Origin: Oxyruncus cristatus
Lineage: Eukaryota > Chordata > Aves > Passeriformes > Cotingidae
NCBI GenBank assembly: GCA_013399855.1
Contig: VXAY01004983.1
Coordinates: 310,001 to 374,000, forward strand
DNA length: 64,000 bases
Direction of reading: 5' to 3'
This document shows positions 39,179 through 51,290 of the stretch, piece after piece; position 1 is the first letter of the stretch; the number at the start of each line of letters is the position of its first letter. Made by a program: the position numbers and the translations under genes. Under the pieces are notes generated by a model. That model saw only the letters and a program-made list of their open reading frames with translations, did no database searches and had not been told where the DNA came from.

Positions 39179-41449
39179 AATAGTCAGGAATAAAACTCCA
39201 GGAGAAATATCACTTTAGATTTATTTTGATGCTTTTATGTCTGCACAATAAAATGAAAAAAATGTTAAAATCAGAAGGATGCATTTTTAATGTAATTATT
39301 CATATAACAGCCAACTTTTGCACAACTGTGCACAACAGTGCACAACTGTGTAGTATTTTCCATAAACTATTTTTCACTAACCTAAAAAAACAATGTCCAC
39401 CAGACATTTTTATTAGCTTGAGTGCAATACTGTCTAAACATAGCTAGACTGCTTTTAGGAATGAGTTGGTTCATACATAGGCAGGGCAAAAATAATTGAT
39501 TTTGGGGGCTTTGTTGGTTATATCCTTGCATATTTTTTCCATATTTGCACTTGCATGTTTTTTATTACAGTCTATGACCACTATATGATATTTAGATGCT
39601 TATTCCAGAATATTGTCATCAGTGAATTATATATATTAATCAGAATTATTAATCAGTAACTTGTCATCAAGCATCTATCAGCATTTATACATGGAAAAAT
39701 GCAAATAATTTTATTCCCTCCAGATGGCAGATGGACTGTAAGGGTAGTAAAAACTGAGCAAGTAACAGAAATTAAAAGCTGGACTAGTGTTTTTTCTTTT
39801 ATTTAAGGAAAATTGGTCAGTGTTTTATACTGACTGGAGGGGAGAGGTGAGAGAATGTGAAAATTGCCTGATGACAAAAAGTAGAAATCTCTCTTCATCC
39901 AAATATTGGTTGGATGAGGGCTAGCACAAGTTTCTTGCAAATTGACTATCTTCAAACTAACTAAATCTTTCCCCTTTAGTCCCAGTCTTGTCTGAGAATT
40001 AAGATGCCAATAATACCAAATACACTGTTACAGGGGCTTGCTCATTGGAAGCCATATGATCTGTCTTTTGTATCCCCTGCAAAGTGGGGGGTCCTGAACT
40101 GCACACCAGAAATAGAGACACCGAGTTAAGGATGCCAGGCACTGGTCAGGCAGTCCCAACAGGAGCAGCTGCGCAGAGGCACCAGTGCAGTTTTGGTGCC
40201 TCAGGCAGGAGGGAAACAGCCTCTTCCTAACATTTCTGTGACTGATACAGATTGCCTGAAAACCTGGAATTGCCAATTCTAGTTAGAACTGAATGTCCAT
40301 TCCAGTTAGAACAATGTCCGTGAGAATGATTACTTTGGGTTTTGTTGTTTTACTGCAGTCTAGTAGTGCTATGCAGAGCACCCTACAGGCACAAATTACA
40401 GTTCTCACTCTCAGCACAAAACATTGCAATTGAAATTTCTAAATATATCGGGCAGGAATCCAGTGTTAGATCCACCTTTCTTTAGAAAGAGACTCTCTCT
40501 ACCAAAGTGCCCTACCCTAATTTGCTGTGAGCTAAGCTCTCCCCACCTTGAATAACAGCACTAATTAAGAAAGTTTTTGGCTAATTACCTTTCATACTGC
40601 AGCTTAGGTTGACCTAATTTGTGCTTGGCAGGATCTGTAAGGAAAGTTAGTCAGTGAAGAATAAGAGACTGTGTTGCAGTAAACAACTCAATGCAGGCAA
40701 TATCTGGGCGAAAAGACATTTGTAGCTCTTCAAAGGTAAAAACATAAAATGGCGTTTCTTTGTTTGTTAATTTTATAAGTACTTTCCAGGGCAAAATTAA
40801 ATGGTGTATTTGCTGTAGCGCAAATATTGCCTGAGATGTGTGCAGAAAACTGATGACTCATTTCCTGTTTGCTGCATTATTGCTTCACAGCTTTCCTCCA
40901 GCAAGAGGAATGATGTTGCCCAAACAACTACAAAGCACATCTGGGCACTGAGTTTCACTCAATCTTTGGGTCCCCTCTGGGCTGTGGAGGACTGTACACA
41001 GTGGCATGTGCTGTGTGCTGGGTGCTGGGGCAGGCACAGTGCCCAAGGAGGGGAGTGGCAGGAGCTGGGCAGGGATCAGTGCTCCACCTAGCCTTGCCTT
41101 TTCCTGCAAACCTGCACAAGAGGGATGGCATGAACTTGATGATACAGATGACTTCAGGAAGCCCACTTTCTCGTCGATGCTGCAGACAATAAATGGTTAG
41201 ACGAAAGAGGGAGCCTTGAGCTCCTCTCTTGGTCTGCCTGTCCTGTGGATTCCCATTGCAGTCCAAGACACCGAACTTCAGCAGTTCTTACCCCCACACA
41301 AAGTGCTGCTGAAGCTGAGCCAGGAATGTCACAATTGCAATAGCAAGGTCTTAAGTCTGAACAAGAGTCATGACATGTGTCTGCACTCTGCCACCTGAAG
41401 TAATGAAGGTGTTGTGCTCAGAGTAATTCACTGCTGGCTTTGCTGAAGT
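39179..41449. other. Unique non-coding DNA with a small minisatellite
   Basis: Apart from the 10-bp tandem at 39320-39349, no feature is recognised. GC-richer sequence around 40950-41100 contains several overlapping frames on both strands, with no known domain. Confidence 0.5.
39320..39349 (+). repeat. 10-bp tandem repeat, three units
   Basis: GCACAACTGT, GCACAACAGT and GCACAACTGT follow each other directly. It is a small minisatellite. Single related GCACAA words also occur just upstream, near 39170 and 39243. Confidence 0.75.
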
Positions 41450-41735
41450 GCTGCTTGAAGGTGGCAAGAACATAGTCACAGTCACCAACTCCAGCCTCCT
41501 TCTGGAAGTGGAACTACCACCAATGGTGGTTGATCAGGTCAGCTGTATCTTTGGTCAAGTCCTGTAAGCATCCAAGGACTGAGACTCCACTGCCTGCCCA
41601 CACAACCTCTTCCAGTGCTGCACTACTCTCCTAATGAAAACATTTTTTGTAATGTCCAGCCTGAACCTCCAGTTTGTGGCTATAGCTGCATGTTATATCA
41701 TTTGAATACCCTGAGAGAAGTTCAGTTTTCTTAAC
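41450..41735 (-). mobile_element. CR1 LINE 3' region, diverged
   Basis: Minus-strand sequence resembling a CR1 3' region: 'aggactgagactccactgcctgcccacacaacctcttccagtgctgcactactctcc' followed by 'atgtccagcctgaacctccagtttgtggct'. The extreme 3' end is degraded. It directly joins the RT remnant at 41738-42040, so the two may be one internally deleted copy. Confidence 0.75.
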
Positions 41736-41737
41736 TT

Positions 41738-42040
41738 CTTCTGACATGTCAGATCCTCACTAAAGTCAATATATATACTCCATCTAGCCCTCTCCTCCCA
41801 GTAGTATACACAGTCATTTCATCACAGACTGCAGCCAGGTTTGTCAAGGATTTACCCTTGTTTTAACTTCCCATCTGTATGTGATTGAAAATGATCTCCA
41901 AGATTCATATTCTGTGATCTTTCCAGGGCTGAGGTGAGCCTCACTTGTCTATAGTTCCTCTTCCCAGGTCCTCCTTCTTGCCTTGACTAAAGACAGATGT
42001 AACATTTGCCTTTTTCTGGTAAGAAGAAGAGCTCCCACTC
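41738..42040 (-). pseudogene. CR1 ORF2 reverse-transcriptase fragment (dead)
   Basis: On the minus strand this reads, across frameshifts, as the N-terminal half of the CR1 reverse transcriptase. It has KANVTSVF-like and KKEDLG elements, then a degraded segment, then TNLAAVCDEMTVYT, matching the region just before the YLDFSKAFDTV box, of which only YIDFSE is left. This part of ORF2 lies well upstream of the 3' UTR in a complete element, so roughly 1 kb or more is missing between it and the tail at 41450-41735. Many stops and frameshifts are present. Confidence 0.75.
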
Positions 42041-45000
42041 CCCTCGTTTCACCATGGTTTTCATCTCAGCAGTTGTTTAGTAACTTTTCTAAAAGCCTCT
42101 TATGGACTGTGTTTTATACATGCTCTACAGACTCCTACCACTTCAAAACCATTCCTGACTGTTCAAGATACCAGTGTTCCCTTATAGAGCATACCATCCA
42201 TGTCCTTTATATCCTTCATTTTGACACAGCTGCCTGGCTGGAACATGAGTCAAGAGCCATTGAAAGGAGGGATAGTTATGCAGACAGAAAATTAACACAG
42301 ACTTATGACAATCACTGGCTACCTTCACTGAATACAGGTTAAAATTTTCAGTCTGTAAGATATATTTCAAAACTTTGTTATTTGTTCTCTTTATTTTACT
42401 GTAACTCTCTGTACTCCTTTACTGTAGGAATCCTCTATTTTTAATTCTTTTCAGAGGAATATAGACTGCTAAGTGTTTTTGGGAGCCAGCTTGCCGTAAC
42501 ATAATTTTCAGTACTCTTTTGAGTACTAGTGACAGAGTTTTATGACAGAAGTATTTTCTAAATTACAGAAACTAACTTGATGGTTTTCATGCTTTACTCC
42601 AGCTAAATTCTTTCTCCCAAAATACAGAGTTTACTTACTATAATTTTGTTAATGTTTTAGGCATGATGAATGCATATATACATTATACAGTTCAGTGTAA
42701 AAAATCAGGAAAGAGTCCTTATACGACTTCACCTTGCCATTCATATATCATATAATAACGATGATAAATAACTGTTAAAATATAGAAATTTATATTACAG
42801 AAGTACTTTTTTTATATATTATGTTTCCTTTGTCCCTTAAGTCCCAAATGTGTCTTAAATTTTCTATTCGCTGTACATCTGATGTCAATCTTAGTCAAAC
42901 AGTTGCTTTCTTCTTATATTCCTTCTATTCTTTCTGATACCTGAAATCCATATCTGAAATGACAATATTAAAAAATGAAATTACAGAAACCAACAAGGGC
43001 AATCAATTATATTTACCTAGGTTTTTTCAGTAAATAGATTTCCTTCTGAGAATTCAACCATTAAATCAGTTAATGGAATTAAATTAATTGCGTGTGAAAG
43101 TCTGCCCTGTGCTTTGTATATGACCTTGACTTTTGGTATGTGTATAATACCAGTTACCAAAAATTAACTGCCAGCTTTCCACTGTTCGTCCTTCAGAGCT
43201 AGTTTAGTCAAATTTGTAGTTTCTCCTCTCTGGGCTCCCAGTCAGTTGTCCTGCCCTACACGTGCTCTTTTTCCAAGGCACAAAGCATGAGATGATGTCA
43301 GAGGCAAAGCTGCCTCTGAAACATAGTATGAGGAGAGCCAAATATTCCTGCAGTGCTGTAGAAGTTACACAAGCAGTATATGTTGTATGGACATGGGTGG
43401 ATTAGGTATGTGGTACTTACTGAAATGAAATGTTCTCCTGGTTTTTATGCCTGTTCAGCATCTCTACTGCATATATAGACTTGTGCTCTGATCTAATTGT
43501 TACAGCTCACTAGAAGTAAAGCCAGCAGTTTACAAGAAAAAAGACGAAGCCAGAGGAGTTTAACAGTGAATAGGAATTTCTGACAGTCAGTACTGGATGC
43601 GTGTGAGAGAGAAAGAAACCACGACCAAGTCAGAGCCTCTTGAAGCCTGAATGTACTAGTCCAGTTTTTCAAAGGCATAGCTCATCAACTGCACCCATGC
43701 ATCAACTCTACTATTTCTGTCAGTTGTAATAAAAGGAGAAATTAAATATTTAGCTGTCCTCAGTCACGTGTTCAGATAGCTTTTGTTGGGATTCCTCTGA
43801 CAGCTTCTTGCAGGGTTCAGCATTTTTCTTTTTCTTTTCCCTAAAGGAATAATACCCTATTGTTATCCTGCCCCCCCAAAATCTCAAGATGATGTCAGGT
43901 GAGTGCACAACATTCCCCACACCAGAAGTCTTCCTTCCCTGCAAGATGTAGGGTTCATTGTCAAATCACAAACAATTATTTTACCTGATACTTGTAAACA
44001 TGCAGTCATACAGGAATTCTTTACCTCCAAAACTGCCTACTCAGCACCATCCTCTGCTGACTTTGCTCTCCTTTCAGCCTGTCTGAAAGGAATGAATAGG
44101 GTGGAAAGGAGTCAAGAACCTCAGCTTCAAGCCGCTGCTCTGAGGGTTGAGCTGGGAAGCTCTCCAGGAGGACACCTTTCACCTTTCTCCAGCTGGAGCC
44201 CTGAACTCTGGAAGAGCACCTCTGAGAGCCCAGCACCAAGACAGGCAGTTGGCCAGAGAAAAGGTACTTCAGAGCCTTTGTTTCCTTAGCAGTAGTGGAA
44301 GGAGTAGACCCCCCAGGAAATCCATGAGGCAGTAGCCAGGGTACAGCTAGCAGCTTGCAGGACATGTTCCACAGCCCATCTTACACAGCCACTCTTACAG
44401 CACTGTGGCAGATGCATCACCTATGTCACCAGTCAGGCCTGCAACAGCAAAAAGGCTGAAGTCCCCAAAAAAGTGAATATCCATTATTTTTCTATCACCT
44501 ACAACAATGCCAGCTGATTTGTAATAATTACAGCTTAGCTAAAATAGCTTTAAAGGTAATTCACATGCTGTGTTCTGGATAGCAGATGGTATGGTGGTAT
44601 GAAGTCAGTGTATCTAGCTGCAGAGTGGTATATTGCTCAAAATGAGGGCAGAAGGGCAGGGAAAGAGGCCATGCAAAATCTGACTCATTTACCTATAATT
44701 CAGCTTATGGTTGGGAAGATATTTATTTACTGATATTTGTCCACAATCAGCAAGAGAAGCAACAAGAACAAGTGATGACAAGAGTACTGTAATCTCCGGA
44801 AAGGTTAAGGTTTGATGTTGATACTTTGACACACAGGAACAAGCAAATTTGTTTTCAACAGCTTTTACTCCAGGTGATTAGATGGGGTGAGACAGGTTTG
44901 TTACTAGCAACGCATTTATCTCTCTTTTCAAACACAGTACACAGCATCTATGAAACATAACTGATCAGGCACACCCTGTAGGAGATACATCCTTTCTACT

Positions 45001-47141
45001 CTTGGAAGCCAGCAAAATCTACATTTCCGATCTTGGACCAATCACATGAACCATGCTGGATGCTCAGAGCCAGCATCTCACCACATGTAAAACAAAGTAG
45101 ATCTTCTCAAGGCAGTAGTGGAGTAGTGCCAGCTGTGCTGTGTCAGATCAGATCTACAAACCTCCATGCATATGTCAGTCTGCCTATAGGAGAAATCTGA
45201 AGTTACCTGCTTATTGAAGTAGGCCTTCAAAAGGTGTAGAAAACATACTGTGCAGGAAGTTTACCCTTGTCAGGAATTATGAATCTGCAGATTTTTACAC
45301 CAAGAGCACTTCTTCAATTAAGTGCAATGTATTGCATTTGAATGTGGGTTTGCTTACCTCGATCTTAGATATCTACACTAATATCTACAATTACTCTTTT
45401 ATGTATTACAATGTCTTATAAGCAGTTACAAATAGAAGAACCATGAAACATAGACTATGTTGTCTGTAAAACAGCATCTCGTCCAAAAAATTGCCTTGTA
45501 GGCACTGTAAGCATTTCAAAACATGAAATAATATTATTTTATTTAAATTGTTTTAGCACATTGACCTGCTCTTCCAATCAAATATAACCAACAGACACAT
45601 ACTTCAAAAGAATTGTCCTTTTTATAGGTTAATAATTGTGGGGTTCCCAGAACAGTGGCATGGTTATTGGAAAATCCCCAGCTCCGCTTTCCTTGAGTTC
45701 AGATCCAGAGGAAGAAAAAATAAGACACAGGTAAAATCCCTTTTTTCAGAAACTGGGACTGTGCCTCTCAGAAGGGACACCGTCCATGGGATAGCGCATT
45801 AGGGAAGGGTTCAGGCCCACCTCCACACCTAGTTTAATGCTGGAGTTGCATCCACCAACCTATAACAATTCCTCAGAGGACAAAAAGCTCATCTGCTGTA
45901 AACCACCAGGGTTTGCTCGTCTAGCATCACAAAGCATCACAATGCTTAGACTAAGGATCTTGATGACATTGAGCTTATCATCTAAAAACTTTGAACGGAG
46001 AAAAGCATGTGTGGCTCCATATGGATTAATACACAGACTTTTAAAAATAGTAACCCCCTGAAACAAGCAAAGTAAAACAAGGCTGAAATTCTCAAGTTTA
46101 GTTATTATACTCTCCAATCTGTCTTTAATTTGTTTTCTATTATCATTGGTCTCTAACAACTTTGGTAACCAGCACAGGTAAGCTACACAATATTGTTACA
46201 CTTCGGTAAATACAGACAGCTTGATACTAAGAATATTGGTCATATATGTTTTTCAGAGGCTGGCCTTGATTTCTTTGCTGCCTCTGGCCTACTGCATATT
46301 GTCAAGGACTGGCACTTCCCAAAGCACTGCCATTACAAGGAAATGCAGCTGCCTCTTCCTCCAGGTTCAGTCATGTATCTGATATTTGGAAAGGTCTGTG
46401 TTGGAAGGAGGAAGGGGTGGAAACTGGATCATTTTATTTTCACTACTCTGATATATCAGGCATTTTATCAGTCCTCCTTGATGAAGTTTAACTATGTACT
46501 TAAAGTTTGAAAGTATGTATTACATAACAAGCCACCATGGTTTATTGGGCCATATATTGTTTTTCTGTGAGACTATAAAGACTAGAACATTAATCCTGCT
46601 AGGCAGTTGATGCAACTTGTGAGAGGCTGATGGCTGCATATGGACACAAAACCTCAGTTCTCCCACTTGAGCAAGGTGCAGGAAATCTCCTTTTGCTCAA
46701 GCTCCTGCCCTGAGATGCACAGTCCAGATCTTCCTGGCTGTGCTTCCCTGCTGAGATCTGTCCCCACTGGGCAGTGATGAAATCCAATGCAATGTAGTCA
46801 GACACTTCTCATAAATCTCAGAGATTTATACTCACAAGGGACACAAAAACGAATTACCTGTCATAAAGAGACGTAATTCTGGTAGCTTTTGCACAGTGAA
46901 CTGAGATTTCTTCTGAACAGTAGTGACTAAATGGCAGTAAAATAATGTCTGATAGAGATGTATTACCTTTTTACAGCAAGGAGGCCGATAACAGTGCTTA
47001 AAATAGTTCCCAAGAAGTAAACCTCAGTCAGTAAGGGAAAACATTCAATAAGATGTTATAAAATCAATTATTTCGTTGGTTTAAAGACTTACTATCATGG
47101 GAAAGAAATAGTTTCACAAAGTCAGTGGCAGATTTATAGTT
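42041..47141. other. Unique non-coding DNA, no feature recognised
   Basis: About 5.1 kb with no supported transposon, exon or RNA gene. The region 42360-43050 is very AT-rich. The antisense frame pair around 43903-44365 (128 and 114 codons) sits in a locally GC-richer stretch and has no known domain. Confidence 0.55.
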
Positions 47142-47725
47142 AGAATCATAGAATAATATCATAGAGCTGTTTGGACTTGGAAGGGACCTTAAGATCATCT
47201 AATTCCAACCCCCCTGCCATGGGCAGGGACACCTTCCATTAGACCAAGTTGCTCAGAGCCCCATCCCACCTGACCTTGAACACTGCCAGGGATGCGGCAT
47301 CCACAGCTTCTCTGGGCAACCTGTTCCAGTGCCTCTTCACCCTCATAGTGAAGAATTTCTTCCTAATATCTAATCTAAGCCTATTGTCTTTCAGTTTAAA
47401 GCCATTCTCCCTTGGCCTATCACTGTATGCACTAGTAAAAAGTTCCTCTGTAGGCCCTCTCTTAAGTATTGGAAGGGTGCTATAAGGTCTCCCTGCAGCC
47501 TTCTCTTCCCCAGGCTGAACAAGCCCAACTCTCACTCTTTCCTCATAGAGGAGGTGCCTCGTCCTTGTCCCTGCTCTGGACTTGCTCCAACAGCATTTCT
47601 TTCTTATGTTCCCAGACCTGAACACAGTACTCAGGTGAGTTCTCCTGGGAGCGGAGTGAGGGGCAGAACCAACTTCCTTGACCTGCTGGTCACACTTCTT
47701 TTGATGCAGCCCAGGAAACAGTTAG
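47142..47725 (-). mobile_element. CR1 LINE 3' fragment, longest copy in the window
   Basis: Minus-strand CR1 beginning with AGAATCATAGAATAATATC and 'ggacttggaagggaccttaagatcatctaattccaacccccctgccatgggcagggacac'. It continues into ORF2 coding sequence and on to 'ccttgacctgctggtcacacttcttttgatgcagcccagg', about 580 bp in all. It is 5'-truncated like most copies. The 3' UTR and the ORF2 stop region are intact enough to read. Confidence 0.95.
47239..47625 (-). pseudogene. CR1 ORF2 C-terminal fragment (open frame remnant)
   Basis: A 128-codon open frame in the CR1 copy at 47142-47725. Its C-terminal part carries the hallmark end of CR1 ORF2 protein: FKLKDNRLRLDIRKKFFTMR, then HWNRLPREAVDAASLAVFK, ending WDGALSNLV at the natural stop. 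In full CR1 this follows the reverse-transcriptase domain. The endonuclease, palm and catalytic residues are absent, so the fragment cannot retrotranspose. The N-terminal third is in a region of uncertain frame. The frame is open because the copy is fairly young or by luck. I see no host promoter or splice context suggesting use. Confidence 0.85.
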
Positions 47726-50700
47726 AAAGTACTCTGCATAAATACACCTTAATGAGGACTACTAATGACAAAGCAAGAAGACAGCTTAGCTTCTCACAGA
47801 AATCTTAGAAACACACATCTCTTAACAAAAGCATGTTTATGAATGAAGGCATTCTGAGTATTTACATAACCCACATGTGAGAGAGGGAATACACAGTAAG
47901 AACATCCTGCCAGGGCTGCTCAGGGAACAAATCTTATTTCATTGCTTCTTTTGGGACCAGTCCAACACTGGTACATCTCCCAGTGCAGCATCCAAAAGCA
48001 GGAGAAGCTTTTCCTGTGTTGGGGCTTGGAGAGCTGGTAAAAGACAAAATGCACATCATCATCTGTGTAAGCATCTTTATGAAAAAGCTAGAATATGACT
48101 AGAGATAACTACAGTAAGTGAACACCATTAGACCTGGTTAGAGCATATGATCCATAATTACTATTTCCAGAACACTTCTATGTCTTTATAGAGAGATTAT
48201 CTGAAGTTCAAAATTACTTGTTAATAAGTAAGATTTTTCAAAAGCATTAAAATAGTGAGGAAGTTCCAGAGACCACTAACTTACATAGGTAGCTTTGAAA
48301 ATTTCCCCTCAAGATAATAAATGTATGTTCCACTATTTGTTGAAATGCCTTTTTCTCCAGTGGCACGGTATTACTTGCACACATTTTGTAGTCATGTTTT
48401 TGTTCTACAACTAACTGAAAGTGTAGCCTTGGTGTGTCTCTCTGTATGTTGTGCAAGAGCAGATTTGGAATTTGCATTTTTTAGATTACCAGACAATAAA
48501 AAACTCTGAGATTGCACAGATATGCACCACCCTTCATTAGAGGCAGTGATATTCTCTCCCACCCAGTCCTGCCCAACCAAGACAATATTGCACATACGCC
48601 TCCAGACAATGAGACTACCACACCTTTTGCCTCTAATTAAAATTATTAAGTTGAGAAGGAAAGAAATGCATTTCAGTCTGTGCTTGTTAGCCAAATGTCT
48701 TGATAAAACTGAACATGTTCTGCTGCCCACCATCTGTCCTTATGAATACTTTGTAAAAACACTGAACAGAAAAACAGATTTGTCATCACCTACTTCCACA
48801 ATTTTATACCATTCTCTCAGGTTTTTCTTAATGCAGACCAATAGAATCCACAGAACAGGATAAATTCTTCTCCTATTAAAACAATTTTGCATTTGTCACA
48901 TTTCAGCAGAAAAGATTCAAACCTAATGCATGTAGAAATCTATGTGGAGCAATGAGGTTGTCTTTAATGAGAACAGTGTTTTAGTGGGGCAATCTTGCCT
49001 CTCCTGTCTCATCCCATTCCTCATATATTCCCAGTCCTTTCCTTGTTAGATAAACCCTCATGGAAGAACTGTGACTCCCTGTCTCTGACAAAGAGGTTAC
49101 TTTTCATAGCTCTGCAGCCTTTGAGGCATCAAAACAGTGTGCATCTTCTCATCTTTCCTTTGCTGCTGAGAATTCAGACACCTGCAAGAAAATATGCCTT
49201 TTCCATTAGTGAGGTAAAGAAACCCACGCAGATTTAACCATAGCATCCAGTCCTATAATGATTTCCAGTATATTGCCACTGATAAAATGAAGAAATCCCA
49301 GCTGATGCAACACAGCAGCCCAGGTGCTGATGAATATGGGTGGACAAGAAGAGCGATGCTGTTTCTTATGCAGACTCTCCACTGAATTTTATGTCCCGTC
49401 ACCATCCCCAGGCTTCCAATGAGCTGTTCTAAGTATTGTGCCTAGGTGCCTTCTTCAAAGCTTCACCTCAGGTACAATTTTAAAGTCGATGGTGTTTGTA
49501 AGACAAAGGAAAATGGACTTTGCCTGAGGCCGTGCTAATATCTAAAGACTGTTGTTCTTCATTGCTTGAAAAACGGGACTATCTCCAACTGGTGCAGGAC
49601 GAAAGAGCTCTCTTTTCATAGATATTTGCAATTAGTTCTTATTTTTTTCGATGAACTGCTCTTATTTCTTATCACAGAAGCTCCTCCCAATAGACAAGTG
49701 GGAATTAGTCCAGGTATTTATAAAATTTAACTTCACAATGGGGGTGAATAAGTGGTATCAGGTACAAACATTATCCCACCACAGGAAGATGAGAACTGTC
49801 TCAAATAGGTACAGGTTCTAAATTCCTCAGGGCTAGAGTTCAGGCAGTACAGAGGCCACTGTTCTTTGGCAAATTTTGGTGAGATAAAGGCTGAGTGTGA
49901 AGATTTCTGGAATACCAGGACTGTTTAAGGAAAAGCTGCTCAGCTGATATTAAATCAGCTGGGGGTGTTGGCTAATCCCATGGCATTCCAGGTCATGTGA
50001 GGCCAGGGCTGCGTGGTAAGGAGAAGCAGTACCTCCTCCTCAGGCCAGTGCAAAGCTCTCCTTGCTGCCAGAAGTGACAAGAACAATAGGACAGAAAAGT
50101 CTCTAATACCAAATACAAAAGGGTGTGATTGTTTTGAAGTAGAGAAATACAAGGAGGTCACAAGGAACAGCATCAGCAAGCTCTGAAATGATAACAGACA
50201 TATCTAAAAGGCTTGTAGCATAAAGCATTCACAAAAAAGGGCTTTTTTTCAGTCTTCTATGAGTTAAATTCCATCTGCAAATTCTCCCTAAAAATTCCTT
50301 AGGAGTAGGCTTTCCTCTGCAATTTCTGGTCCCATCCATTTCAGGTTAGACTGGAAATATTGAGAAAGAGGCTTCTGACTCACAAACAGCCCAGGATCTC
50401 TCAGGCTATTGACTGCTTCATATTTAAATCCACAAACTTCTCAGGAGGTACAGATATATGAGTCTGAGGATGTTATCTTATAAGACAAAACATTAGACTG
50501 GCTTCAAAAGTCAGAAGCAAAACTTTGCATCCTTGCCAAGCCTGTTTCTATGCCAGCTGAGGTGAGATCAATGAGGAAAGGTGAGGAGGAAAATAGGCAT
50601 TTGATTGTAACTGGCATTTTTTTCTGTTTTTTCTCCACATGTTGAAGTTTGGGGGTTTTTTCCCCCTCCTCTCCTTGTTTTTAGTTGCATTTAAATTAAA

Positions 50701-51179
50701 TAGTAAAGTGAATATTTTGAGCTGTCCAAACCTTTCTGAAGGCAGTAGGAAGGAATTACACTGACTGCTAATATGTACTGGGTTAATATGACATTTTTGG
50801 AAATGTAAGTGCGTGAGAGGTTCCAAATACTACTTCATATACTGCAGTTACTTCACACTATACCGTGTTATTGCAGCATATGGCAATATCAGATATGGCA
50901 ACATCTCAGATGTTGTCAAAAGTTCCTCAATTTACCCCTAAAATCTCAATAAGTAGACAAAGAACTTTGTTTCAAAATTCAAAGTGAAACCCCTAACCCT
51001 CACCTTCTCAAATCGCTGAAGTTCTAGAGTTTTCCTAGTTTTGCATCCTAGAACCACAAAGCAAGAAATTGAAAGGCAGAAAAAGAACATTGAAAGTGAC
51101 TGACACTTGTTTTCCCTTCACTTGCATGAAACAGGTAGTTTCTGACATTAATTTCCAGTTTAGAGAGTTTATAAATCTT
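47726..51179. other. Unique non-coding DNA, no feature recognised
   Basis: No transposon or exon is supported. Frames of 113 codons overlap on opposite strands at 48392-48863, without known domains. A short perfect palindrome (CAACATCT-C-AGATGTTG) is at 50899-50915. Confidence 0.5.
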
Positions 51180-51290
51180 TTCTACGTACGCACACACTAA
51201 CATGCATATAAATATATAAATATATATTTGCAGATACGTATATGTGTCTGCATATGTATATATATCAATATATAACACATGGAATCAAAT
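51180..51290. repeat. AT-rich low-complexity (TATA/ATGTATAT) tract
   Basis: Repeated ATAAATATATA, TACGTATATGTG and ATGTATATATATC units form a roughly 90-bp AT/TG-rich low-complexity stretch with partial dyad symmetry. A 76-codon minus-strand frame rich in Tyr and Ile is an artefact of this composition. Confidence 0.7.

Noticed and set aside
50899..50915. Perfect 8-bp inverted repeat with a 1-nt centre
   Set aside because: Too short a loop for a hairpin and no matching context. Such short palindromes are expected by chance.
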